Position numbers and translations under genes: made by a program
The notes under the pieces: generated by a model
What the model was told of the DNA's origin: nothing
Databases searched by the model: none
Seen by the model: the letters and a program-made list of their open reading frames with translations, nothing else
DNA from: Actinomycetota bacterium
Lineage (GTDB): Bacteria > Actinomycetota > Actinomycetes > Mycobacteriales > Micromonosporaceae
DNA: 64,000 nucleotides
Direction of reading: 5' to 3'
Assembly: GCA_005885555.1 (NCBI GenBank)
Contig: VAWN01000027.1
Location: forward strand, 1 to 64,000
Part shown: positions 1 to 9,082 of the stretch, piece after piece
Layout: each line of letters begins with the position of its first letter
How positions within the stretch are numbered: position 1 is the stretch's first letter

Positions 1-1118
1 TGCGCGGGTACCGCTGTGTGTTCGTCTGCCCGGACAAGGTCTCCGAGGACAAGCGCAACGTGCTGCGCGCCTACGGCGCGGAGGTGGTGGTCTGCCCGAC
101 CGCCGTGGCCCCCGAGGACCCACGCTCCTACTACAGCGTCTCCGACCGGCTGGCCCGGGAGATCTCCGGCGCGTGGAAGCCGGACCAGTACGCCAACCCG
201 AACAACCCGCTGTCGCACCACGAGTCGACCGGCCCGGAGATCTGGCAGCAGACCGAGGGCCGGATCACCCACTTCGTGGCCGGCGTCGGCACCGGCGGGA
301 CGATCTCCGGGGTGGGCCGGTTCCTGCGGCAGGTGTCATCCGGTGGAGTGAAGATCATCGGCGCCGACCCGGAAGGCTCGGTGTACTCCGGCGGTTCCGG
401 CCGCCCCTACCTGGTCGAGGGCGTCGGCGAGGACTTCTGGCCGCTGACCTACGACCGGGAGATCTGCGACGCGATCGTCGAGGTGTCCGACAAGGACTCG
501 TTCGCGATGACCCGGCGGCTGGCCCGCGAGGAGGGGCTGCTGGTCGGGGGTTCCTGCGGGATGGCGGTGGTCGCGGCGCTGCGGGTCGCCAGCGCCGCCG
601 GACCCGACGACGTCGTGGTGGTCCTGCTCCCCGACGGGGGACGGGGGTACCTGTCGAAGATCTTCAATGATGAGTGGATGGCGCGGTACGGGTTCCTGGC
701 GGTCTCCGGCGCCGAGGCCACCGTCGGTTCCGTGCTGGAGGGCAAGGGGCTGCGGCTTCCCGAGCTGGTCCACGTGCACCCGACCGAGACGGTACGCGAG
801 GCGATCGACGTCATGCGCGAGTACGCCGTCTCGCAGCTGCCCGTCCTCAAGGCGGAGCCGCCCGTCGTCACCGGCGAGGTGGCCGGCTCGATCGCCGAGA
901 AGGACCTGCTGGACGCGCTGTTCAGCGGGCAGGCGCACCTGCACGACATGATCGAGCGGCACATGGGACCGCCGCTGCCGATGATCGGCGGCGGACAGCC
1001 GGTCTCCGAGGCGGTGCAGCTGCTGGAGAACTTCGACGCCGCCCTGGTACTCGTCGACGGCAAGCCCGTCGGGGTACTCACCCGGCAGGACCTGCTGGCC
1101 CACCTAGGCGGGCGCTAG
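1..1118 (+). CDS. cbs: Cystathionine beta-synthase (5'-truncated by window edge)
   Basis: Condenses serine with homocysteine to cystathionine in the cytoplasm, the first step of reverse transsulfuration. The frame is open to the left edge, so about 371 C-terminal residues are visible and the N-terminal part, with the pyridoxal-phosphate lysine, is outside. The visible part has the glycine-rich phosphate loop GVGTGGTISG near visible residue 94, then SKIFNDEWM and two CBS (Bateman) domains over the last 150 or so residues, which are regulatory in this family. Full-length relatives are about 455-465 residues. The 3' end overlaps the convergent protease gene by 15 bp. metB lies 7 kb downstream on the same strand, as in mycobacteria (from memory). 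Confidence 0.93.
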   Translation, partial: RGYRCVFVCPDKVSEDKRNVLRAYGAEVVVCPTAVAPEDPRSYYSVSDRLAREISGAWKPDQYANPNNPLSHHESTGPEIWQQTEGRITHFVAGVGTGGTISGVGRFLRQVSSGGVKIIGADPEGSVYSGGSGRPYLVEGVGEDFWPLTYDREICDAIVEVSDKDSFAMTRRLAREEGLLVGGSCGMAVVAALRVASAAGPDDVVVVLLPDGGRGYLSKIFNDEWMARYGFLAVSGAEATVGSVLEGKGLRLPELVHVHPTETVREAIDVMREYAVSQLPVLKAEPPVVTGEVAGSIAEKDLLDALFSGQAHLHDMIERHMGPPLPMIGGGQPVSEAVQLLENFDAALVLVDGKPVGVLTRQDLLAHLGGR

Positions 1119-2027
1119 CTCGCTCGGTACCGCGACCACGTCGACGTACGCGCCGCGGCGCAGCACGGTCAGCTGCAGCCGGGTACCGATCGCCGGCCCG
1201 AGCATGAGCCGCTGCAGGGTCTGTACTCCCTCGACCGGCTTGCCGGCGGCCGAGACGATGACGTCGCCGAGGTAGATGCCGGCCACCCCGGCCGGGCTGC
1301 CCGGTACCACCTCGACGACACGCAGGCCGAGTCGCTGCCCGGTGCGCGCGGCAACCGGCGGCGGCAGCGGTACCGGCACGCTCGCGACGCCCAGGTACGC
1401 CCGGCGTACCCGGCCGTTGGACAGCAGTTCGGACACGATGTACCGGGTCGGCGCGTTCACCGGTACCGCCAGCCCCAGGCCGTAACCCGCGACGGCCGTG
1501 TTGATCCCGACCACCTCGCCGGCCGCGTTGGCCAGGGCGCCACCCGAGTTGCCCGGGTTGAGTGCGGCGTCGGTCTGGATCACGTTGTCGATCAGGCGTA
1601 CCGTGCGCCCGTCCCGGGTCGGGATCGACCGGCCCAGGCCGCTGACCACGCCGGCGGTCACCGAGCCGGCCAGCCCCATCGGGTTGCCGACGGCGACCAC
1701 GAGCTGCCCGATCTTGAGCTGGTCCGCGTCGCCGAGCACGGCCGGCGGGGCGCTCGCGCCGTGGACGCGCAGCACCGCGAGGTCGGCCAGCGGGTCCCGG
1801 CCGACGACGTCGAAGCGCGACTCGTTGCCGTCGCCGAACTCCGCGGTACCCCCGGTGGCTCCGGCCACCACGTGCGAGTTCGTGAGCAGGAAGCCGTCGT
1901 CGGTGAACACGACCCCGGAGCCGGCACCGGCACCGCGCGGGGTACGCACGGTCAGCGCCGCCACCGACGGCAGGATCCGGGCGGCGACGGTCGTCACCAC
2001 ATGGCTGTAGGCGTCCAGAGGATCCAT
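1104..2027 (-). CDS. HtrA/DegP-like trypsin-family serine protease with PDZ domain
   Basis: Probable S1C serine endopeptidase of about 307 residues. From the start chosen here the catalytic triad is His52 (TNSHVV), Asp82 (ADLAVL) and Ser161 (NPGNSGGA), followed by a C-terminal PDZ domain from about residue 215. All key residues are present. There is no clear signal peptide or membrane anchor, which is unusual for HtrA proteins, so an intracellular location or an unrecognised export route is possible. The start is uncertain: the frame stays open upstream to 2198 and contains an in-frame GTG. I chose ATG at 2027 because the upstream residues look non-coding. It is divergent from the small cysteine-rich gene at 2191. 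Confidence 0.82.
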   Translation of the reverse strand: MDPLDAYSHVVTTVAARILPSVAALTVRTPRGAGAGSGVVFTDDGFLLTNSHVVAGATGGTAEFGDGNESRFDVVGRDPLADLAVLRVHGASAPPAVLGDADQLKIGQLVVAVGNPMGLAGSVTAGVVSGLGRSIPTRDGRTVRLIDNVIQTDAALNPGNSGGALANAAGEVVGINTAVAGYGLGLAVPVNAPTRYIVSELLSNGRVRRAYLGVASVPVPLPPPVAARTGQRLGLRVVEVVPGSPAGVAGIYLGDVIVSAAGKPVEGVQTLQRLMLGPAIGTRLQLTVLRRGAYVDVVAVPSELAPA

Positions 2028-2190
2028 GCCGGTGACAACACCGGCCACCCGTGACGCATGCCGCGCTTCGCCCTGGGCGTAACGGATCCATCGCACATTC
2101 TGTCCGCCCCATCGGCCGGCCAGTTGCCTACCTTTGGGTCCCGAGGTTGAAGCGGGTGTCAGGACGCCGCCCGGATTGGGGGAGCAGATC

Positions 2191-2490
2191 GTGGTCAACG
2201 ATGCCGTACCCGGCGAGGTTGTCGACCGGCTCCTCTGGCGGGACGCGCAGGACCTGCTCGACCATCACGTCCCCGCTGACGGGCGGGCCTGTCGCGGCTG
2301 CCGCCAGCCGTGGCCGTGTCCGTCCCGCCGGCTCGCCCAGCGCGCCAAAGGCGCCGCGTTCGGTTCCTGGAACGAGGCCTGGACCGCGCGCAACGACCTG
2401 AACAGCGTGCGGGTGGTCCCAGCCGCTCGCAACCCCGGATTCTTTCCACCGCAAGCTTCCTATCCACCACGAACGTTCCACCCGCGGTGA
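2191..2490 (+). CDS. Small conserved-looking cysteine-rich protein, function unknown
   Basis: A 99-residue protein I cannot assign to a named family. The GTG start is supported by a GGGGAG Shine-Dalgarno sequence 7 bases upstream (2178-2183). The N-terminal half is acidic and alpha-helical in character (EVVDRLLWRDAQDLLDHH). It is followed by a compact Cys cluster CRGCRQPWPC (C-X2-C-X5-C), which could bind a metal, and then a basic segment with RRLAQRAKGAAF. There is no signal peptide or membrane segment. It is transcribed divergently from the HtrA-like protease, so the two may share a regulatory region of about 160 bp. Codon use matches its neighbours. That it is a real gene is an inference from its start signal and composition. 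Confidence 0.6.
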   Translation: MVNDAVPGEVVDRLLWRDAQDLLDHHVPADGRACRGCRQPWPCPSRRLAQRAKGAAFGSWNEAWTARNDLNSVRVVPAARNPGFFPPQASYPPRTFHPR

Positions 2491-2621
2491 CACCGCGGCG
2501 CCCCGCCAGCGCCGCCCCGTCCCGCACCAACCCGCTCGCCAACTGACGGCAGTACGGCATGCCTCCGCCACACTGCCAGGCGCCTCCGGCCAGGCGCGCC
2601 CCCCGGTGGAGCGGGTACGGC

Positions 2622-2681
2622 GGGCGAGGGTACGTGATCCTACGGTTCCCCCGCATACATCGCGGTCACGTACCCTCGCCC
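2622..2681. repeat. 16-bp perfect inverted repeat upstream of the M48 peptidase
   Basis: GGGCGAGGGTACGTGA at 2622-2637 is exactly inverted at 2666-2681, with a 28-bp spacer. It ends 35 bp before the predicted ATG at 2717 and is followed by the AT-richer stretch AAAGTTAGT. It could be an operator pair for a dimeric regulator, or a large stem-loop in the leader. There is no T-tract directly after it, so it is a poor intrinsic terminator. Confidence 0.7.
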
Positions 2682-2716
2682 AAAGTTAGTCGCTGTTGTT
2701 ATGCAAGCCGGGCAGA

Positions 2717-3994
2717 ATGCTCGGCGTGACGCTCACCGCCGCGGACGAGTGTCCGCGCTGCCACGACCCCTTGGTCACCGAGCGCGACGCGCTGCCCTGG
2801 TGCTCGTCCTGCGAGTGGAACCTGGAGCGCTACGAACCCGAGCGGCGCCGCCCCGAACTCGGCTGGCCGCTCGTCGACCGGACCACCCACCGTCTCGCGT
2901 ACCGGTTGGCCCAGCGCCAGTTCACCGCGCTCGCCGGCCGGCCGGTGGGTCGCCCCGGGTGGAGCGTCGCGCGGATCGTGCTGCTGTTCGCCGCCGTGGT
3001 ACTGCTGGCCGGTACGCTGGCCTGTCTCGCGTTCGGGATCTACCTGATCGCATACCACTTCCCGACGTTCCTGATCATCCCCGGTACCGTGCTGGTGCTG
3101 ATCGCCTTCGCGCTGCGCCCCCGCTTCCCCCGGCTGGACCCGTATGCCGAGCCGCTCACCCGCGACCAGGCACCGACCCTGTTCGGGGTCGTCGACCGGG
3201 TGGCCGCGGCGGTCGGTGCGCCGCCGCCGCAGGTGATCGCGATCGACGACGGCTTCAACGCCTGGGCGACCGCGTGCGGCATCCGGCGCCGCCGGGTGCT
3301 CTGCCTCGGCCTGCCCCTGCTCGGCGTACTGCGACCGCAGGAACGGGTCGCCCTGCTCGGCCACGAGCTGGGCCACTTCGTCAACGGCGACATCCGGCGC
3401 GGGCCGCTGACCCGCGTCGCGCTGTCCACCCTCGGCGAGCTGGCCGAGCTGCTGCGCCCGACCCGCCGGCAACCGTTCAGCGGTGGCGGTCTGGTGAACG
3501 CGGTCAGCGAGCTGCTCGCCCGGATCGTGTTGTCGGTACTGCGTTTCCTGGCCTGGACCGGGCACGTCCTGCTGTTGCTGGTCGGCCAGCGCGACGCGCA
3601 GCGTGCCGAGTACCTCGCCGACGAGCTCGGCGCCCGGGCCGGTGGCAGCACGGCGTGCACGACGCTGACCGACATCCTCGTCGCCGAAGACGTGGTGACG
3701 ATGATGATCATGCGCGAGGCGCGGCTGGGTCGCGGGCCGGACGGCTGGCGGGCCGCCGTGGACCAGGCGCGCGAGGCCCTGCTGCCGCGGCTGCGGGGGC
3801 TGCGGCAGCTGTCGGTACGGGACCGGGTGTCGCTGTTCGCGTCCCACCCGCCGGCCGGGTTGCGCTCGCGCATGGTGGTGTCGCGGATCAGCCAGGCGCC
3901 GACGGTGTGGCTCAGTGAGGCGGAGAGCGCCCGGCTGGACGACGAGCTGGCCGACCGGTACGAGCGGGTCAGACGCAGTCTGGCCGCGGGCTGA
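2717..3994 (+). CDS. M48-family zinc metallopeptidase, membrane-bound, with N-terminal zinc ribbon
   Basis: A membrane peptidase of 425 residues. An N-terminal Cys4 ribbon (Cys12, Cys15, Cys29, Cys32) is followed by two hydrophobic segments at about residues 88-135. The M48 catalytic motif HELGH is at residues 216-220, and a downstream third zinc ligand is likely Glu298 in AEYLADELG. Another hydrophobic segment lies between them at about residues 265-290. Family members (HtpX/Ste24-like) cleave membrane or misfolded proteins; the substrate here is unknown. The start is taken at ATG 2717. A TTG at 2696 and a GTG at 2726 are alternatives, and none has a strong ribosome-binding site, so the transcript may be leaderless. 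Confidence 0.85.
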   Translation: MLGVTLTAADECPRCHDPLVTERDALPWCSSCEWNLERYEPERRRPELGWPLVDRTTHRLAYRLAQRQFTALAGRPVGRPGWSVARIVLLFAAVVLLAGTLACLAFGIYLIAYHFPTFLIIPGTVLVLIAFALRPRFPRLDPYAEPLTRDQAPTLFGVVDRVAAAVGAPPPQVIAIDDGFNAWATACGIRRRRVLCLGLPLLGVLRPQERVALLGHELGHFVNGDIRRGPLTRVALSTLGELAELLRPTRRQPFSGGGLVNAVSELLARIVLSVLRFLAWTGHVLLLLVGQRDAQRAEYLADELGARAGGSTACTTLTDILVAEDVVTMMIMREARLGRGPDGWRAAVDQAREALLPRLRGLRQLSVRDRVSLFASHPPAGLRSRMVVSRISQAPTVWLSEAESARLDDELADRYERVRRSLAAG

Positions 3995-4028
3995 CGCGGC
4001 CGCGGGCTGGCGCCCGCGGCCGCTCGCC

Positions 4029-5159
4029 TCAGCAGCCCGGGGTGAACTTCGCGGCCTCGACGCCGGCCATCAGGAACGCCCCGACGCCGTAGTTGCTCGT
4101 CGCGGTCGGGCTGATCGGCTGGTGCTGCGACGGGTGCGAGGACGGCCCCTGCACGAACCCGACGACGCCGTTGGACCGCAGCGCGGTTTTCTTCAGCCAG
4201 CCCCACGCCTTCTGCACGACCGGCAGGTACGTCGCCTTGTCGACGTAACCGAGCTGGATGCCGCGGGCGATGCTGTAGGTGAAGAACGAGGTACCGCTGG
4301 ACTCCGGCGCCGGGAACGCGGCCGGGTGGTCGACGTCGGCGGTCCAGTACCCGCCGGCCTGCTGGGTCGCCTTGAGCTTGGCGAACATCGCGCCCAGCAG
4401 GCCGATGTAGTGCGCCCGGTTGGCGTCGCCGGACGGCAGCGCGGCGATCGTGTCGGTCAGCGCGATGGTGATCCAGCCGTTGCCCCGCGACCAGTGCTGC
4501 GTGGTACCGACCCAGCGCGAGTCCCGCCACCACAACGAGTTCTTCTTGTCGTAGATGTGGCCCTCGGTGAACGCGAACATCTTCGCCATCGCGGTGAGCC
4601 AGGCCGGCTGCTTCATCGGTACCCCGAGGCGGGCGAACGCCGACAGCGCGCCGAGCCGCACCGCATCCACGTAGTTGAGATCGTCGACCTTGCCGCCCTG
4701 TACCCGCGCGGTCTGCTTCTTGAGGTAGTTCACCGCGTCGGCGATGTCGCTGGCCGGGTGCTTCGGGTCCAGCTCGAACAGGTCGATGTACTCCTGGCTG
4801 GCTTCCGGACCGTCGTAGTTCGGCGCGTTGGTCGGCAGCTTCCACTTGTTGTGGTTGGCCCAGGCGGTCGCATAGGTCAGATACTTGGCGTTGCCGGTCA
4901 TCCGGAACGTCTCGATGTCGCCCTTCATGAACAGCGAGTCGAACCACGTGTTCTTGGCCGAGGTCGCCGCGTGGCCGGAGATCCAGTGGTCGGCCGCCTT
5001 CTGGATCGGCGCGAGGTCCACGCACGAGGACGGGACGGCCGGTACCCCCGGCAGCGCGCTCGCGGGCGCCGAGCCGCCGGACGCCGCGATCGCGATCCCC
5101 GGGATCAGACCGGCGGCCGCGGCCACCGCCACCGCTGTCACGAGCCTGTACCTTCTCAC
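4029..5159 (-). CDS. Secreted glycoside hydrolase, family 88/105 type
   Basis: A secreted (alpha/alpha)6-barrel hydrolase of 376 residues, related to unsaturated rhamnogalacturonyl hydrolases that remove the unsaturated uronic acid left by polysaccharide lyases. The GTG start has GGAGGG just upstream. The N-terminus is a signal peptide: MRRYR, a hydrophobic stretch to about residue 22, then small residues (AIAASGG). The motif HWSRGNGW and the segment NTWFDSLFMKGD are typical of GH105 active sites. No lyase or sugar transporter lies beside it, so the natural substrate cannot be read from context. It ends 34 bp from the convergent M48 gene. Confidence 0.85.
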   Translation of the reverse strand: MRRYRLVTAVAVAAAAGLIPGIAIAASGGSAPASALPGVPAVPSSCVDLAPIQKAADHWISGHAATSAKNTWFDSLFMKGDIETFRMTGNAKYLTYATAWANHNKWKLPTNAPNYDGPEASQEYIDLFELDPKHPASDIADAVNYLKKQTARVQGGKVDDLNYVDAVRLGALSAFARLGVPMKQPAWLTAMAKMFAFTEGHIYDKKNSLWWRDSRWVGTTQHWSRGNGWITIALTDTIAALPSGDANRAHYIGLLGAMFAKLKATQQAGGYWTADVDHPAAFPAPESSGTSFFTYSIARGIQLGYVDKATYLPVVQKAWGWLKKTALRSNGVVGFVQGPSSHPSQHQPISPTATSNYGVGAFLMAGVEAAKFTPGC

Positions 5160-5274
5160 CGGTTCCCTCCTCTGGTGGGGCTGTAGCGGTCAGATTCACC
5201 AAACCCATCCAGAAGAGTCAATGAAGCTTTCCGCCGGGACGAACCAGGTAGATTCGTCGGGGCCGGCGGCGCGG

Positions 5275-5412
5275 CTGAGCGCCACGAAACGAATGGACGG
5301 GGCGGCACTGAGGGAGCGAGTGGGAGGGGCGCGGCGTCGTCTGGACTGACGAGCGCAGCGAGGAGGGAAGACGGCGCGTCTGAGCGCCACGAAACGAGTG
5401 GACGGGGCGGCA
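5275..5412 (+). repeat. Dispersed repeat copy A flanked by 33-bp direct repeats
   Basis: Two near-identical 33-bp stretches (5275-5307 and 5380-5412, one internal A/G difference) flank a 53-bp core at 5326-5378. The core matches the repeats at 55893-55958 and 62627-62692 with about six differences. The second direct repeat ends on the first base of the MFS start codon. The core keeps the frame encoding WTDERSEEGR but has no start codon in that frame, so this copy does not form a bridging mini-ORF. It lies in the divergent region between the GH105 and MFS genes. Confidence 0.8.
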
Positions 5413-6596
5413 TGGACAAGATCGTGGAGGCCGGTACCCGGTTGCGTGACGCCGCACTGGGTACCGCATTGGTCTTCGCGGTCAGCGGCGCCCAGCTCGG
5501 TACCTGGGTGTCCCGCCTGCCGGCCGTCCGCGACCGGGTGCACGCGAGCCCCGCACAGCTCGGTCTGGTACTGCTCGCCGGCGGGGTCGGCTCGCTGGTC
5601 TCGATGCCCTCGACGGGCTGGCTGTGCCGCCGGTTCGGCAGCCGTACCGCGGTGGCGATGACCGCCGTGCCGGCCTGCGCGCTCTCGTTCCTGCTCGGGC
5701 TCGCGCCGTCGCTGCTCCTGCTCGGCGTCCTCCTGTTCGCCTGGGGCATGGTGTTCGGCGCCTGGGACGTCGCGATGAACGTGCAGGGCAGTACCGTCGA
5801 GCAGCGCGCCGGTCGGGACTGGATGCCGCGGTACCACGCCTGCTGGAGCGTCGGCGGGATCGTCGGGGCCGCCGCCGGCGCGGGTGCGGCGAAGCTGGGT
5901 ACCCCGGTCGCCGTGCACTTCGGCATCGCCGCCGCGCTCTGTGTCGGGCTGCTCCTCGTCGGGCTGCGCCTGTTCATCCCCGACCGGTCGCCGGCCGGTA
6001 CCGATGAGCGCCGGCAGTCCGCGCTGGGGATCCTGCGCAGCCGCCGGCTCATGGCGATCGGCATCGTGACGCTCTGCTCGGTGATCGTCGAGGGTGCCGC
6101 CGCCGACTGGCTCGCCCTGTACCTCGTCGACGACCGGCACGCCTCCGCAGCCGTGGGCGCCGCCGGGTACGCCGTGTTCGCCGTCGCGATGGCGGGCGGG
6201 CGGTTCGCCGGTACCCCCATAAGCCAGCGCCTGGGCCGCCACCGCGCGGTGGCGCTGAGCGGCCTCACCGCGGTCGCCGGTGTGCTGCTGGCGGTGCTCT
6301 CGCCCTGGCTGGCGCTGAACTACCTCGGCGCGGCCCTGTGGGCGCTCGGCGTCTGCCTGATCTTCCCGGCCGGGATCAGCGCGGCCGGCGAGACGCCGGG
6401 CCGGCCGACCGACGCGATCGCCGCGGTGTCGACGCTCGGGTACGGCGCGCAGCTCGTCGGGCCGCCGCTGATCGGCTTCCTGGCCAACCGCGTCGGCCTC
6501 GGCCATGCGCTGCTGGTGCTGGTCGGTCTCGGCGTCGCGATCAGCGCGCTAGCTCCCGCGGTCCGCCCCCGCGAGCGGGCCGCTCTGACGGGGTGA
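5412..6596 (+). CDS. MFS transporter (YbjJ/FucP-like)
   Basis: An integral membrane transporter of 394 residues with about twelve hydrophobic segments. Features typical of the major facilitator superfamily are the short basic loop WLCRRFGSRTA after the second helix and the motif GAWDVAMNVQG in helix 4, common in YbjJ-like and sugar-permease-like members. The substrate cannot be inferred; many relatives are drug or sugar exporters. The ATG start is fixed by the end of the direct repeat at 5380-5412, which supplies the purine-rich leader GGACGGGGCGGC. It is divergent from the GH105 gene. A palindromic repeat at 6615-6660 separates its stop from msrA. Confidence 0.85.
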   Translation: MDKIVEAGTRLRDAALGTALVFAVSGAQLGTWVSRLPAVRDRVHASPAQLGLVLLAGGVGSLVSMPSTGWLCRRFGSRTAVAMTAVPACALSFLLGLAPSLLLLGVLLFAWGMVFGAWDVAMNVQGSTVEQRAGRDWMPRYHACWSVGGIVGAAAGAGAAKLGTPVAVHFGIAAALCVGLLLVGLRLFIPDRSPAGTDERRQSALGILRSRRLMAIGIVTLCSVIVEGAAADWLALYLVDDRHASAAVGAAGYAVFAVAMAGGRFAGTPISQRLGRHRAVALSGLTAVAGVLLAVLSPWLALNYLGAALWALGVCLIFPAGISAAGETPGRPTDAIAAVSTLGYGAQLVGPPLIGFLANRVGLGHALLVLVGLGVAISALAPAVRPRERAALTG

Positions 6597-6614
6597 CGGC
6601 GCCCCGTTCGGGAG

Positions 6615-6660
6615 ATCTTGGACGCCGGTACCCCTTGCCGGGGGTGGCAGCGTCCAAGAT
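6615..6660. terminator. Palindromic repeat, copy 1, between convergent genes
   Basis: ATCTTGGACGC (6615-6625) pairs exactly with GCGTCCAAGAT (6650-6660), and an inner ACCCC/GGGGT pairing extends the stem. It lies in the 145-bp gap between the convergent MFS and msrA genes, where a bidirectional terminator would be expected, but there is no T-tract. A close relative occurs at 33315-33370. Confidence 0.65.
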
Positions 6661-6741
6661 TCACACATGCCGCCCGCAGCGAGTCCATGTTGGACAGGAC
6701 CGCGTGCCTGGGGTCCGCCAGCCATCTGGAGAACCCCGGGA

Positions 6742-7407
6742 TCAGCCGGCGGTACGGGCGACGCCGACCGGGCAGGTCAAACCGTTGGGGCCGTGGTTGC
6801 AGTACCCGTACGGGTTCTTCGCGTCGGACAGGTACTGCTGGTGGTAGTCCTCGGCGTAGTAGTACCGGTCCAGCCGGCCGATCTCGGTCGTGATCGGCCC
6901 GTACCCGCCGGCACGCACCACCGGCTCGAACGCCTCCCGAGACGCGACCGCCTCGGCGAGCTGCTCGTCGGTGGTCGCGTAGATCGCCGACCGGTACTGG
7001 GTGCCCACGTCGTTGCCCTGCCGGTTGCCCTGCGTCGGGTCGTGGTTCTCCCAGAAGACCTTGAGCAGGTCGGCGTACGTCACCCGGGCCGGGTCGTACA
7101 CCACCTGGACGACCTCGGCGTGTCCGGTGTACCCGGAGCAGACCTCCTCGTACGTCGGGTTGGGCGTGACGCCGCCGGCGTACCCGACCGACGTGGAGAT
7201 CACGCCGGGGACCTTCCAGAACATCTTCTCGGCACCCCAGAAGCAGCCCATCCCGAAGACGGCGGTCTGCGCTCCGTCGGGCCATGGTCCGGTCAGCGGG
7301 GCGTCGAGGACGGTGTGCCGGTCGGCCACCGGCATCTGCCCGGTGCGGCCGGGCAGCGCCCGGTCGGGGGTTATCGGCTGGTCGAGCTTTGCGCGACGAA
7401 GAATCAC
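6742..7407 (-). CDS. msrA: Peptide-methionine (S)-S-oxide reductase
   Basis: Reduces the S-epimer of methionine sulfoxide in oxidised proteins in the cytoplasm. The protein is 221 residues with the catalytic GCFWGAE motif (Cys55) and C-terminal recycling cysteines in [10 protein letters not shown]. The GTG start at 7407 gives the N-terminal extension [21 protein letters not shown], close to that of actinobacterial MsrA proteins; the frame stays open further upstream but over shadow sequence. The ribosome-binding site is weak. It lies downstream of the HIT gene on the same strand (35 bp), so the two may be cotranscribed. Confidence 0.93.
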   Translation of the reverse strand: MILRRAKLDQPITPDRALPGRTGQMPVADRHTVLDAPLTGPWPDGAQTAVFGMGCFWGAEKMFWKVPGVISTSVGYAGGVTPNPTYEEVCSGYTGHAEVVQVVYDPARVTYADLLKVFWENHDPTQGNRQGNDVGTQYRSAIYATTDEQLAEAVASREAFEPVVRAGGYGPITTEIGRLDRYYYAEDYHQQYLSDAKNPYGYCNHGPNGLTCPVGVARTAG

Positions 7408-7442
7408 GCCAGGTACAAGGCCGGCCGGGGGCGGGCAATTCC

Positions 7443-7889
7443 TTACGGAGCGGTGACGGGCGGCGCGAGCGCGGCGGCGATGCGCGACGCGTACCCGGTC
7501 GCCTCGGCGTCGGAGGCGTACCTGCCGCGCGGCCAGAAGAAGCCGCGCAGGCCGTCCTTGCGCCGCCGGGGTACCACGTGCGTGTGCAGGTGCGGCACGC
7601 TCTGGCTGACGACGTTGTTCATCGCGACGAAGCTGCCGTCGGTCTCCAGGCCGGTCTGGACGGCCGCGGTGACCCGTTGGACGAGTCCGAAATATCCGGC
7701 AAGCGCCGCAACCGGCAGGTCGACCAACGTCACCACGTGAGACGCCGGCACCACGAGCACATGTCCCGGAAACACCGGCCGCGCGTCGAGGAACGCGACC
7801 CCGTCGGGTTCCGACGTCACGACGAACGCCGGTACCGAGCCGGCCACGATGCCACAGAAGACACAATCCGCCACGCGCGGGACAGCCAC
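7443..7889 (-). CDS. HIT-family nucleotide hydrolase
   Basis: A 148-residue histidine-triad protein. The motif HLHTHVVPR (His100, His102, His104) is the nucleotide-binding and catalytic site of HIT hydrolases, which act on AMP- or ADP-linked substrates. An N-terminal [10 protein letters not shown] box is typical of the bacterial branch and may bind zinc with downstream residues. The substrate is unknown. Start candidates are GTG at 7889 and GTG at 7874; I list the longer. The gene is divergent from metB with only about 24 bp between start codons, so both promoters must overlap or the transcripts be nearly leaderless. Confidence 0.88.
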   Translation of the reverse strand: MAVPRVADCVFCGIVAGSVPAFVVTSEPDGVAFLDARPVFPGHVLVVPASHVVTLVDLPVAALAGYFGLVQRVTAAVQTGLETDGSFVAMNNVVSQSVPHLHTHVVPRRRKDGLRGFFWPRGRYASDAEATGYASRIAAALAPPVTAP

Positions 7890-7913
7890 GCCGACGAGAC
7901 TAACCTGATCACC

Positions 7914-9050
7914 ATGACGCACGGCTTCGACACCCTCGCCATCCACGCCGGCCAGGAGCCCGACCCGCGAACCGGCGCGGTCGTGCCGCCGATCTACCAG
8001 ACCTCGACCTACGCGCAGCACGGCGTCGGCGAGCCGCGGCTCGGGTACGAGTACAGCCGCACCGACAATCCGACCCGCGACGCGCTGCAGGAGTGCCTCG
8101 CCGCGCTGGAGGGCGGCCGGCACGGCCTGGTGTTCGCCAGCGGCCTCGCGGCGGAGGACACCCTGCTGCGTACCGTCTGCAAGCCGGGCGACCACGTGGT
8201 GATCCCCAACGACGCCTACGGCGGCACCTTCCGGCTCTTCGCCCGCGTCGCCGAGCGCTGGGGCCTGCGGTTCGACGTGGCGGACCTGTCCCACGTCGAC
8301 GGCGCCCGGGCGGTGACGCGGGACAACACCCGGATCATCTGGGTCGAGACGCCGACCAACCCGCTGCTCAACATCGCCGACATCGCCGCGCTGGCCCAGC
8401 TCGCCCACGACCGTGGCGCGCTGCTGGTGGTGGACAACACCTTCGCCAGCCCCTACCTGCAGCAGCCGCTGGCGCTGGGCGCCGACGTCGTCCTGCACTC
8501 GACGACCAAGTACCTCGGTGGGCACTCCGACGTCGTCGGCGGTGCGCTGATCGTGCAGAGCGGGGACCTGTACCAGGATCTCAAGTACCACCAGAACGCC
8601 ATGGGTGCGGTACCCGGGCCCTTCGACGCCTGGCTGACCCTGCGCGGCGCCCGTACCCTCGGCGTCCGCATGGACCGGCACTGCGACAACGCCGAGCGGG
8701 TGGCCGAGTTCCTCACCCGCCACCCGAAGGTCCGCAAGGTGCTGTACCCCGGCCTGCCCGACCACCCCGGCCACGACGTGGCGGCCAAGCAGATGCGCCG
8801 CTTCGGCGGCATGGTCAGCTTCCAGACCGGCGACCCGGCGCTCGCGATCGCGGCCTGCAACCGGGCGCGGCTGTTCATCCTCGGCGAGTCGCTCGGCGGC
8901 GTCGAGTCGCTGATCGAGCACCCGGCCCGGATGACGCACGCCAGCGTGTCCGGTTCGGCCCTGGAAGTACCCGGCGACCTGGTGAGGTTGTCTGTCGGTA
9001 TCGAGACAGTGGATGATCTCCTGGCAGACCTCGGGGACGCGCTCGCCTGA
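7914..9050 (+). CDS. metB: Cystathionine gamma-synthase/lyase (Cys/Met metabolism PLP enzyme)
   Basis: A fold-type I pyridoxal-phosphate enzyme of 378 residues in the Cys/Met metabolism family. The PLP lysine is Lys199 in STTKYLGGHSD, with TGAVVPPIYQTSTY near the N-terminus and ETPTNPLLNI in the centre. Family members either form cystathionine from an acylhomoserine and cysteine or cleave cystathionine. Sequence alone does not separate the two, and nearby cbs would fit either forward or reverse transsulfuration. ATG 7914 is chosen because the open frame upstream runs antisense to the HIT gene. Confidence 0.9.
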   Translation: MTHGFDTLAIHAGQEPDPRTGAVVPPIYQTSTYAQHGVGEPRLGYEYSRTDNPTRDALQECLAALEGGRHGLVFASGLAAEDTLLRTVCKPGDHVVIPNDAYGGTFRLFARVAERWGLRFDVADLSHVDGARAVTRDNTRIIWVETPTNPLLNIADIAALAQLAHDRGALLVVDNTFASPYLQQPLALGADVVLHSTTKYLGGHSDVVGGALIVQSGDLYQDLKYHQNAMGAVPGPFDAWLTLRGARTLGVRMDRHCDNAERVAEFLTRHPKVRKVLYPGLPDHPGHDVAAKQMRRFGGMVSFQTGDPALAIAACNRARLFILGESLGGVESLIEHPARMTHASVSGSALEVPGDLVRLSVGIETVDDLLADLGDALA

Positions 9051-9082
9051 TGCGTCGTTGAACAGCGACACAGGAGGTTGCC

